Shown here: piece after piece, positions 1 through 5,686 of the stretch
How positions within the stretch are numbered: the stretch's first letter is position 1
Layout of the letters: each line of letters begins with the position of its first letter
Assembly (NCBI GenBank): GCA_014729935.1
Contig: WJJB01000271.1
Coordinates: forward strand, 1 to 8,160
Direction of reading: 5' to 3'
DNA length: 8,160 nucleotides
Source: Candidatus Bathyarchaeota archaeon
Lineage (GTDB): Archaea; Asgardarchaeota; Lokiarchaeia; Sigyniarchaeales; Sigyniarchaeaceae
Program-made: the position numbers and the translations under genes
Notes under the pieces: model-generated
What the model was told of the DNA's origin: nothing
Databases searched by the model: none
Seen by the model: only the letters and a program-made list of their open reading frames with translations

Positions 1-470
1 CATTGCACCACGCCACCCACCAGAACGTCATCAACAAGCGGTTGCTCGAACGGTATCCCGACGCGTCCGAGACGTTCGGCTACATCACCAAGACGCACCG
101 CGAGCACCTCGGGCTGCGGAAGACGCATTACAACGATGCCATCGTCATCGCATCGCGCGGTAAACCGGTCTCGTTCAAGAACGGTACCGTGTTACTCAAG
201 AAATGCGTTGCCAAGGGCGACTACCAGAGAACGAAGGGCGTTCGTTCCCAGATGACCATCCCGAAGGGCAAGATACACGGCTTCAAGAAATTCGACAAGG
301 TGCGCTATCGCGGCACGACGTGTTTCGTGAAGGGGCGGCGATCCACCGGCTACTTCGCGCTGATGGATATCGACGGCACGAAATTACCGTTCAAACCAAT
401 TCCGAAAGCAAACTTCTTACAAAGGCTGGAGGCGAGAAATACATGGTTGACAAAAACAATAACAGTATAA
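1..470 (+). CDS. iscB: IscB-type RNA-guided nuclease, C-terminal part (5' end outside the window)
   Basis: The frame is open from the left edge, so the start lies upstream. About 155 residues remain, roughly the last third of a protein that usually has 400-500. Seen: an FGYITKTHR stretch, then LRKTHYNDA with His at codon 126-128 and Asp at 135-137, which is the RuvC-III HxxDA signature of IscB/Cas9-like nucleases. After it comes a basic C-terminal domain with KGDYQRTKG, IPKGKIHGFKKFDKVR and GRRSTGYFALMDIDG, the usual IscB tail. Known of the family: IscB uses an omega RNA, normally encoded upstream of the gene, to cut DNA and travels in IS200/IS605-like elements. A right-end-like hairpin starts 4 bases after the stop. 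The HNH and RuvC-I/II parts are not in view, so IscB cannot be strictly separated from the HNH-less IsrB. Codon use is more G+C-rich than downstream, suggesting transfer. Confidence 0.85.
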   Translation, partial: LHHATHQNVINKRLLERYPDASETFGYITKTHREHLGLRKTHYNDAIVIASRGKPVSFKNGTVLLKKCVAKGDYQRTKGVRSQMTIPKGKIHGFKKFDKVRYRGTTCFVKGRRSTGYFALMDIDGTKLPFKPIPKANFLQRLEARNTWLTKTITV

Positions 471-474
471 CACG

Positions 475-518
475 CCCCCGATTCCTCCACGCCCTAAAGG
501 ACGTGGTTTCCTCGGGGG
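475..518 (+). mobile_element. right end hairpin of IS200/IS605-type (IscB) element
   Basis: Two nested stems lie directly after the nuclease stop. The outer arm CCCCCGA (475-481) pairs perfectly with TCGGGGG (512-518). The inner arm CCACGCCC (487-494) pairs with GGACGTGG (499-506) with one C-A mismatch, around a TAAA loop. The two stems are separated by small asymmetric-sequence internal loops (TTCCT and TTTCC). Subterminal hairpins of this layout are typical right ends of IS200/IS605 elements, where TnpA-type transposases recognise single-stranded hairpins. The exact cleavage site cannot be placed without an empty site; it should be within a few bases after 518. No transposase is in view, so the element may be non-autonomous or its tnpA may lie upstream. 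Confidence 0.7.
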
Positions 519-525
519 TTTACGG

Positions 526-1656
526 ATGAAAAAGAAGGACCGCGTGTGGCGCGCCCTCCATCGTGAATCCTGCGACAGGTTCCCGGTATTCACGAGTGCC
601 ACGCCACAATTCTTGGCAGCCATTCTCGGCACGGGATCCCGTGCACCAACACCGAGGGAGTCTTGGCAACATTGCATCGATTTGCATCTCGATGTGGTGC
701 AAGCGGGTCACCCGTCGTTTTACCCAGTGCGCGTCATGGAGCTAGAAAACGGCGATAAGTACGTTGACAGGATGAACAGGACCCACGTGATCGCCGGGTA
801 TTATGACGAGTTTTGCGAGCCTTTTGCCTTGGAATCGGAAGCCAAGGGTGATCCCGAAGAGATCAAGGATTCGTGGGACGCATTCGAGTTTCCAGATCCG
901 CATGATGATGCTTGGTTCACGGGAATGAGGGAAATCACGCATGCTAATCGTCAATTGCAAGATCCACTCAGCATCTGGGGGGTCATCAACGGGCCGTTGG
1001 AACCGACGTGGCAGCTCATAGGAGATAGCTGGACCTTCTTCTTTATCATGGCACGAAGGAATGAACAACTTGCCAGGGAGATCTTGGATCGCACCTGTGA
1101 ATATTGCATCGAAGCTGGAAAAGCAATGATCGAACATGGTGCTGATGCCATCCGTATAGGAGATGATTATGCCCTCAATGATGGATTGATGGTCCACCCG
1201 GAACGCTGGAAATCCTTGATTTATCCTGCACATGTCAAACTAGTGCAAGGATTGAAGAAATTCGCCGGCAGTGATTATCCCGTGATCTTGCATTCCGATG
1301 GAAACATCACTAGCATCATCCCGTGGCTGCTGCAAGGGGGTATCGACGCGTTGAATCCCATCCAACCTGGTGCTCTCGATTTCCAGGAAATCATGGAAAA
1401 ATGGGGAAACCATTTTGCCCTGGCTGGTGCATTCGACCTGCGGTTCTTCTTGGAACCACCAGTGGAACCCACCTTCACCCGCTTGCACGAGGAAGTCGAA
1501 CGGCTAATGGGAATAGCGTTAGCCTTCCATGGTGAACCCACGGGATTCTGCATTGGACCAAGTCACCAAGTCCAGCCTGCATCGTATCCCATCACCTTCA
1601 CGCGCTGGGTAGAATGCGTGCATCAATTGAATCGGAAGATCGAGGAAATTCAATGA
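526..1656 (+). CDS. uroporphyrinogen decarboxylase (UroD/MtaA) family protein, probable corrinoid methyltransferase-like
   Basis: The 376-residue protein matches the COG0407/UroD TIM-barrel fold in length and motif order: MKKKDRVWRALHRE...DRFPVF at the N-terminus (the usual family opening), GADAIRIGDD near 205-214, HPERWKSLIYP near 224-234, ILHSDGNI near 254-261, GGIDALNPIQP near 271-281 and a GGID-like GAFD near 301-304. The family holds true haem-pathway UroD and many MtaA/MtbA-like methyltransferases that move methyl groups from corrinoid proteins. The MtaA zinc motif is His-x-Cys; here it is His256-Ser-Asp258, so zinc binding, if any, differs. A direct role in haem synthesis is unlikely given the neighbours. 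The start is supported by the family alignment; the only Shine-Dalgarno-like sequence is GGGGG (514-518), which is also an arm of the transposon hairpin. Its stop overlaps the next start (ATGA at 1653-1656), indicating translational coupling. Confidence 0.8.
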   Translation: MKKKDRVWRALHRESCDRFPVFTSATPQFLAAILGTGSRAPTPRESWQHCIDLHLDVVQAGHPSFYPVRVMELENGDKYVDRMNRTHVIAGYYDEFCEPFALESEAKGDPEEIKDSWDAFEFPDPHDDAWFTGMREITHANRQLQDPLSIWGVINGPLEPTWQLIGDSWTFFFIMARRNEQLAREILDRTCEYCIEAGKAMIEHGADAIRIGDDYALNDGLMVHPERWKSLIYPAHVKLVQGLKKFAGSDYPVILHSDGNITSIIPWLLQGGIDALNPIQPGALDFQEIMEKWGNHFALAGAFDLRFFLEPPVEPTFTRLHEEVERLMGIALAFHGEPTGFCIGPSHQVQPASYPITFTRWVECVHQLNRKIEEIQ

Positions 1657-2975
1657 AGGAACAAATTAAATATGGCGATGATGTCCTTGAAATCGAGCTA
1701 CCGGATGACATTATAGTGGATCGCGTTGCACCTGCAAGCCATGGAGGGGCAAAAGCGTGTCATTCTCTCAGGGATGATCACGCTGAGGATACTTATGAAT
1801 ATCTTTACGGGAAGATCCACCAAGCACTCATTCATGCATCCACACGTATCGAAAAATGCGGGAAAATCGTCATAGCATGCGATGATAACACCAGGGTTAC
1901 TCCCGTCAAGCAACTTGTTCCACCGATCATTGATTTCGCGGATGCACGTGGTATTCCCGCCGAGATCATCATTGCAGGTGGAAGCCATAGGAAAATGACT
2001 CGGATGGAGAGGGAGAAGAAATTTGACAAGGCAATCATGGATAGAGTCGAGATAATGGATCACGAATGGAAGGAGGAAGCCGTGTTTTCCAATGTTGGCA
2101 CCATTCATGCAGGTGATGAAAGCATTCCTCTCCTCCTCAACAGGATTGCTTGTAATCATGATTCCTTCCTCATGGGAATTGGCAACATCGTGCCACATAG
2201 CGTTGCAGGCTTTTCGGGAGGGTATAAGATATTGCTCCCGGGATTGAGTTGCGAGGAAACCGTGCGATGGGTCCATTACTTGATTTCCAAGTTTCCATCA
2301 GAAGCAATCCTTGGAATTGCCGATAATCCAGTTCGCCGCACCATCAACTCAGTTCACCAGCACAGGAAAATAGATCTCTTGGTGAATACGGTACTCGATG
2401 GATCATCACGCGTGGTCTCGCTCTGCCTTGGAAATCCCATCACCGCACAAGCACAAGGTGCATCAATATCGAGGAGGGTGCATGGCGTGCCGGTCAATAC
2501 ACCCGGGGATATCGTCATCACCGATAGCGTTCCCGAAAGCGTGGATTTCTGGGTGGTTGCGAAGGCAGTGACCAACACGAAGGCATTTACAAGGAAGGGA
2601 GGGCATCTCATTGTTTTCGGACCCTGTGACGAGGGTTTATCTCCCATGCATGGCGACGCCTTGAAGCGGATGGGATATGATGCTCCAAGGAATATCAGGT
2701 CCAGGGTAAAGGGCGGCGATATCCCGCGGGAATTTCTCCTTGAAGCCTCTCATGCCTGCCAAGTTGGTGAGGTGATGGAACATTGCCACCTTCACCTCGT
2801 GGCAAGCGGGCTCGATGTCGATGCAATGGCGTCCATCGGGTTGCATGTTATCACGCCAGCACGGGCTTCATCATTTGTCAGGGAGTTGATAGAGATCACG
2901 AGGAATGAAGTAACGGGGAGGAAGCCAAGAGTTAAAATAATTCACCGTGGGGCTGAAATACTCCCTCTTCAATGA
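1653..2975 (+). CDS. LarA-family nickel-pincer racemase/epimerase homologue (DUF2088)
   Basis: 440 residues, the normal size for LarA (COG3875). Nearly every catalytic landmark of lactate racemase can be placed: DNTR (Asp78, Arg81), GGSHRKMT (His112), PHSVAGFSGGYK (His182 and Lys192) and WVHYL (His208). The spacing His182-Lys192-His208 equals His174-Lys184-His200 of Lactobacillus LarA, where Lys184 carries the pincer cofactor and His200 binds nickel. The catalytic lysine 298 corresponds to Lys304 (WVVAKAV), but the Gln295 position is Val301, so the substrate is probably not simple lactate; other 2-hydroxyacids are possible. Cofactor synthesis needs LarB, LarC and LarE, none of which is here. 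I chose ATG 1653 over an upstream in-frame alternative because it forms an ATGA overlap with the UroD-like gene and GAGG (1642-1645) precedes it. Middle gene of the operon. Confidence 0.85.
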   Translation: MKEQIKYGDDVLEIELPDDIIVDRVAPASHGGAKACHSLRDDHAEDTYEYLYGKIHQALIHASTRIEKCGKIVIACDDNTRVTPVKQLVPPIIDFADARGIPAEIIIAGGSHRKMTRMEREKKFDKAIMDRVEIMDHEWKEEAVFSNVGTIHAGDESIPLLLNRIACNHDSFLMGIGNIVPHSVAGFSGGYKILLPGLSCEETVRWVHYLISKFPSEAILGIADNPVRRTINSVHQHRKIDLLVNTVLDGSSRVVSLCLGNPITAQAQGASISRRVHGVPVNTPGDIVITDSVPESVDFWVVAKAVTNTKAFTRKGGHLIVFGPCDEGLSPMHGDALKRMGYDAPRNIRSRVKGGDIPREFLLEASHACQVGEVMEHCHLHLVASGLDVDAMASIGLHVITPARASSFVRELIEITRNEVTGRKPRVKIIHRGAEILPLQ

Positions 2976-2992
2976 TTAGCTGGTGAAATGCT

Positions 2993-3700
2993 ATGTTCGA
3001 GAAGGTTACAAGCTCCATATACTTGGTTGGCTCCGGGAACTTATCTGGGCAGGGAGACTGCATGGTGTACGGGATCGGTGTGAATGATGGAATCTGCTTG
3101 GTCGACGCCGGCACGAGGTATGCGGGAAAAATCATGGAAAATATCACGCAAACACCACTAGTGAAAGGAGATGGGGGTGAAGGGGAAGCAATCATCACCC
3201 ATCTTATCTTGACCCATGCACATTACGATCACGCGGGAGCAGCAAACCAGTTCAAGAAATTATTCCCTTCCATGGAAATTATCGCACACCAAGATGACTT
3301 GCCAGCAATTCAAGGTGCCCCAGGAACCGAAAAAATTACAGCTGAATCATGGTACGGCGCCAAGTATATACCCGTAACCGTGGATATCGTATTATCAAAA
3401 AACAGCACGATGTTGCACGCGGGGAGCAAGAAAATAACAGCATTGCATACGCCAGGGCACACGCCAGGTTCCATTTCCTTGCTGGTAGATGATGATGAAA
3501 AGAAGGTACTATTTGGCCAGGACATTCACGGCCCCTTCATGGACGAGTTCAACTCCTCAATCAAGGATTGGGGGGATTCCATGAAGATGTTGCTGGAGCT
3601 AGACGCCGATATCCTGTGCGAAGGACACTTTGGCATCTACCGGGGCAGGGATGCGGTGAAAGATTTCATTTCCTCACACCTTCGAAAGCATGGTTTCTGA
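2993..3700 (+). CDS. metallo-beta-lactamase fold hydrolase
   Basis: 235 residues with the full MBL metal set: HAHYDH at 75-80 (HxHxDH), His156 in TPGHTPGS, Asp177 in GQD and His212 in CEGH. These are the ligands of a two-metal (usually Zn or Fe) site as in glyoxalase II, lactonases and related hydrolases. The sequence does not settle the substrate; the single-domain size and TPGHTPGS motif fit a thioesterase- or lactonase-like hydrolase rather than a beta-lactamase. No signal peptide is seen, so it is cytoplasmic. GGTGA (2982-2986) lies 6 bases before ATG 2993 and only 17 bases separate it from the LarA-like stop, so it is the third gene of the same operon. Its product may hydrolyse an ester, thioester or lactone linked to the LarA-like substrate (inference). 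Confidence 0.85.
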   Translation: MFEKVTSSIYLVGSGNLSGQGDCMVYGIGVNDGICLVDAGTRYAGKIMENITQTPLVKGDGGEGEAIITHLILTHAHYDHAGAANQFKKLFPSMEIIAHQDDLPAIQGAPGTEKITAESWYGAKYIPVTVDIVLSKNSTMLHAGSKKITALHTPGHTPGSISLLVDDDEKKVLFGQDIHGPFMDEFNSSIKDWGDSMKMLLELDADILCEGHFGIYRGRDAVKDFISSHLRKHGF

Positions 3701-4320
3701 ATCCCAAATCGCCACGTGGTAATCATCCATCGCACCATTGAATTATCCTGCCTAAAATTGCAACAAGGGCAATAATTGGGTTTTCCCCGGGATGATAGCC
3801 GTGAGGTTCACGGGAACACTTGGATTGGACATCCAAGGCGATATGCTCGTTCCCGTGTTCATGTCGGCGAATCCCTTACCGTGCTTGGATATAACCATCG
3901 CACGAAAGGATAAAAAATATGAGGACTTGTAGATGGAAACGTTCAGCCATCATGGACAAGATCTTTCAAATCCTGTTTCTCGATTTGAGTAAGATCGGCA
4001 TTGTCCGATATTTCCGCAAGGATGGAAGGATTATCCTTCCTCTCCTTTAATATCTTGTTTCTCAATCGATCGTAATCAAACATTCATGTCACCAAGTATT
4101 TCGCAGGTAATGGAATCGGGAAAATGTGATTGTTCCCATTCTAAATATGGGAAGCCTTCCTTTTAATCAATTCCATAAAATCCTCCGAGCATTCGAGGAA
4201 AAAGGGCAGTATAATGCAATTTCGAAAAAGACCGTGAAATTGCTGGTAGCATTCCCGATACACATTCATAATAAATGCGCGTCCTGAATATCAACCTTGG
4301 AACCAGAAATAGGGAGAGTC
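3701..4320. other. gene-poor stretch with small open frames of uncertain status
   Basis: About 620 bases without a recognisable gene. Besides the minus-strand frame at 3943-4083 listed separately, I see short frames whose residue make-up is protein-like but which lack support: minus 3898-3752 (48 codons, open upstream to about 3949), plus 3792-3932 (46 codons), plus 4147-4287 (46 codons, or from GTG 4126) and minus 4269-4141 (42 codons, in the same frame as 3943-4083). Several are mirror readings of each other, so at most some are real. Together with the dead repressor next door this looks like a decaying region. No tRNA or clear terminator for the preceding operon was found; CCACGTGG at 3712-3719 is a perfect palindrome but has no T-run. 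Confidence 0.5.
3943..4083 (-). CDS. small hypothetical protein, 46 residues
   Basis: Reads MFDYDRLRNKILKERKD, then ILAEISDNADLTQIEKQ and a short DLKDLVHDG end. It is hydrophilic, charged and predicted helical with no cysteine or membrane segment. The start is supported by GGTGA five bases before the ATG, the same Shine-Dalgarno form used for the MBL gene, and the preceding frame ends with TGA directly touching this ATG, as in coupled genes. I do not recognise the family. It could be a small regulatory or antitoxin-like protein, or a remnant in a decaying region. The preceding same-frame stretch (4269-4084) reads protein-like through one TAG at 4143-4141, so this might also be the tail of a broken gene. 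Confidence 0.42.
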   Translation of the reverse strand: MFDYDRLRNKILKERKDNPSILAEISDNADLTQIEKQDLKDLVHDG

Positions 4321-4995
4321 ATGATCTCCCCGTTATCAAGAAGGGAACGCGAGAAACTACAGTGGCAGCGTGAGATATTGGATGCGGCACAGCACCGATG
4401 CTTGAATCAGAATTTCGATGAGTTGTCAATGCTGGATATCGCTAATAATGTGGAGCTTTACAAAGCAACCTTGTACCTCCATTTTCACAATAAGCCATCG
4501 CTAATCTTCTCGGTTATGATCGAGAGCCTGAAAATGCTGGGCAATCAATTAAGGGAGGCAGTCAATTAAGGTACCAATGGCTTGTATAAGCTCATCAGTG
4601 TTCTTTAATCCATCCACGCGAGCATGGGAAGTCATGAAGACTACTACCGGCCTAACCTATCCGCCAAGGCACCCCGGTTTTCAAGCATGTTCCAAGAAGA
4701 TATTGGCGGGAGACCAGGTATGGAAAATGCTACCAAGTATATCGAATTGACCCGGGAGTTGTTTTCCATCCTCATGGACGTGGCTGTCACGGGTATCAAG
4801 AACGGCGCCTTGGGGAGAGATCCCCGAATACCAGATGCTCTTGGACATGCTTGAACTACCACGCCCTAAACTAAACTAAAGGGACGGGTTTTCTCTCGCA
4901 AGACGGATAAAATTTCCTAAGAGCAATGCATTCGTCATTCGATCAACCTGCTCCTCAAGGGCATTGGAAGTGCAGGGAAGACCAAGAATGCATGA
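4321..4995 (+). pseudogene. TetR-family transcriptional repressor, broken
   Basis: The first part (from ATG 4321, with AGGGAG just before it) encodes LSRREREKLQWQREILDAA and then SMLDIANNVELYKATLYLHF, the TetR helix-turn-helix with its TLYLHF recognition-helix signature. Reading on in the same frame gives more TetR ligand-domain sequence (GTNGLYKLISV, HEDYYR, PRFSSMFQEDIGG, YIELTRELFSILMDVAVTG) but crosses TAA at 4567-4569, TAA at 4606-4608 and TGA at 4852-4854. The segment EIPEYQMLLDMLELPRP is in the +1 frame from 4817. The last helix, CIRHSINLLLKGIGSAGKTKNA, returns to the first frame at 4927 and ends at TGA 4993-4995, after another TAA at 4918-4920. Total span about 225 codons, close to a normal TetR of about 200-215. 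Intact pieces in order with multiple stops mean a decayed gene. A truncated 82-residue DNA-binding piece (4321-4569) could still be made. Confidence 0.8.
4857..4897 (+). repeat. right-end-like hairpin relic with CTAAA tandem repeat
   Basis: CCACGCCCTAAA (4859-4870) is an exact 12-base copy of the inner arm and loop of the IscB element right end (487-498). It is followed by two more CTAAA units (three in all, 4866-4880) and then GGGACGGGTTTTCTC, close to GGACGTGGTTTCCTC of the right end. The arms pair with small bulges. It lies inside the broken TetR gene close to where the reading frame changes. It may be a scar or a decayed second copy of the element end, or chance similarity; there is no nuclease or left end nearby. 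Confidence 0.4.
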
Positions 4996-5002
4996 ACCAC
5001 CA

Positions 5003-5009
5003 TTTATTA
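5003..5009 (+). promoter_or_regulatory. TATA-like box before the Cys-rich gene
   Basis: TTTATTA is centred about 26 bases before ATG 5032, the usual distance from an archaeal TATA box to a transcription start. This would make the transcript nearly leaderless. The box is weak and AT-rich sequence is common here, so confidence is low. Confidence 0.35.
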
Positions 5010-5031
5010 CTTCATGAGCCTAGGATCATTC

Positions 5032-5232
5032 ATGACTCCTGACATGAGATGCAAGATATGCGGAGCAACAAGTAGCAGCGGTGGATTTGAAACATGCTGC
5101 GTGTGCAATTCCACGATATGCGACCAGTGCGCAGTAAAATGTGATGGATGCAAGAACCTGTATTGCATCAACAAGTGTGGGACTGATTTCTTGGACGAGG
5201 AATCCTACCATCATTGCTTCAATTGCAAGTAA
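5032..5232 (+). CDS. small cysteine-rich (multi-zinc) protein
   Basis: 66 residues with 13 cysteines and a His-His pair. Paired ligands can be read in order: Cys7/10 (CKIC), Cys22-23/25 (CCVC), Cys30/33 (CDQC), Cys37/40 (CDGC), Cys45/49, and His60-61 with Cys62/65 (CFNC). This can hold two or three zinc ions and resembles interleaved (RING/B-box/FYVE-like) zinc modules in spacing, but I cannot assign one. Such small zinc proteins often serve in protein-protein or nucleic-acid contacts; the actual role is unknown. An in-frame ATG at 5014 would add 6 residues; I prefer 5032 because AGGA (5022-5025) sits 6 bases before it and a TATA-like box fits a start there. It stands alone, just after the dead TetR gene. 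Confidence 0.65.
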   Translation: MTPDMRCKICGATSSSGGFETCCVCNSTICDQCAVKCDGCKNLYCINKCGTDFLDEESYHHCFNCK

Positions 5233-5333
5233 TCAAAGAACCCGGGTTACGTGCATGAAAACGGGTACTTCCAAGATCCGAAAATCCCTTTGCATTTCAA
5301 CTATTGCTTATCCAACTAGGGATTAAAGACTTT

Positions 5334-5681
5334 TCAGGTGATTCTGAAGATATTCATCAGAACCCGCTTGAAACGCTCGAATCCCTTGAATTCCTTTCCC
5401 AAGTCTGGCATCATGTCATTTACATGCTCGGCCTTCTCTTGGGAAGCAACCAGTGGTTCGATGGTTATCTTGACCCTGGTACCCTCGTATTTTTCTGCCA
5501 CTTTTTGTAACTCGCGGTTCAGGAAAACGAGTTTTTTATCTTCCTCGTCACCGATGACGTATAGATTATCCTTCACGCGGTTCCAGTAAGCCGTGATCTC
5601 CCCGTCTTCGTTAGCCATGTTCTTCACGTTCAATGCTACCAAGAATCCGTCGTATTCGGTTTTCTTAAAACGATTTCGCAT
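5334..5681 (-). CDS. hypothetical protein, 115 residues, second gene of the zinc-finger operon
   Basis: Starts MRNRFKKTEYDGFLVALNV and contains DGEITAYWNRVKDNLYVIGD, a charged helix around FLNRELQKVAEKYEG, then a strand VKITIEPLV and a basic C-terminus (FERFKRVLMNIFRIT). No signal peptide, membrane segment or metal motif is seen and I do not recognise the family. The start is decided by a strong Shine-Dalgarno, GGAGGTGA, five bases before ATG 5681; earlier in-frame starts at 5690 (GTG) and 5687 (ATG) lie inside that site and are unlikely. The stop of the upstream zinc-finger gene (TGA at 5689-5687) is embedded in the same site, so the two genes are coupled. The protein may work with the zinc-finger partner (inference from the operon). 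Confidence 0.75.
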   Translation of the reverse strand: MRNRFKKTEYDGFLVALNVKNMANEDGEITAYWNRVKDNLYVIGDEEDKKLVFLNRELQKVAEKYEGTRVKITIEPLVASQEKAEHVNDMMPDLGKEFKGFERFKRVLMNIFRIT

Positions 5682-5686
5682 TTCCA

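Noticed and set aside
742..1233. 163-codon minus-strand open frame
   Set aside because: Shadow of the UroD-like gene.
1698..2276. 192-codon minus-strand open frame
   Set aside because: Shadow of the LarA-like gene, whose catalytic motifs are in the plus frame.
3792..3932. 46-codon plus-strand frame
   Set aside because: No ribosome binding site or family; the opposite strand reads equally protein-like, so coding cannot be argued.
4084..4269. In-frame TAG at 4143-4141 in a minus-strand frame, considered as pyrrolysine
   Set aside because: The frame is short and of unknown family, and no pyl gene or methylamine methyltransferase motif is in view. A decayed frame or chance is simpler.
4147..4287. 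46-codon plus-strand frame before the TetR pseudogene
   Set aside because: No ribosome binding site and a mirror frame on the minus strand; kept only as a mention in the gene-poor region.
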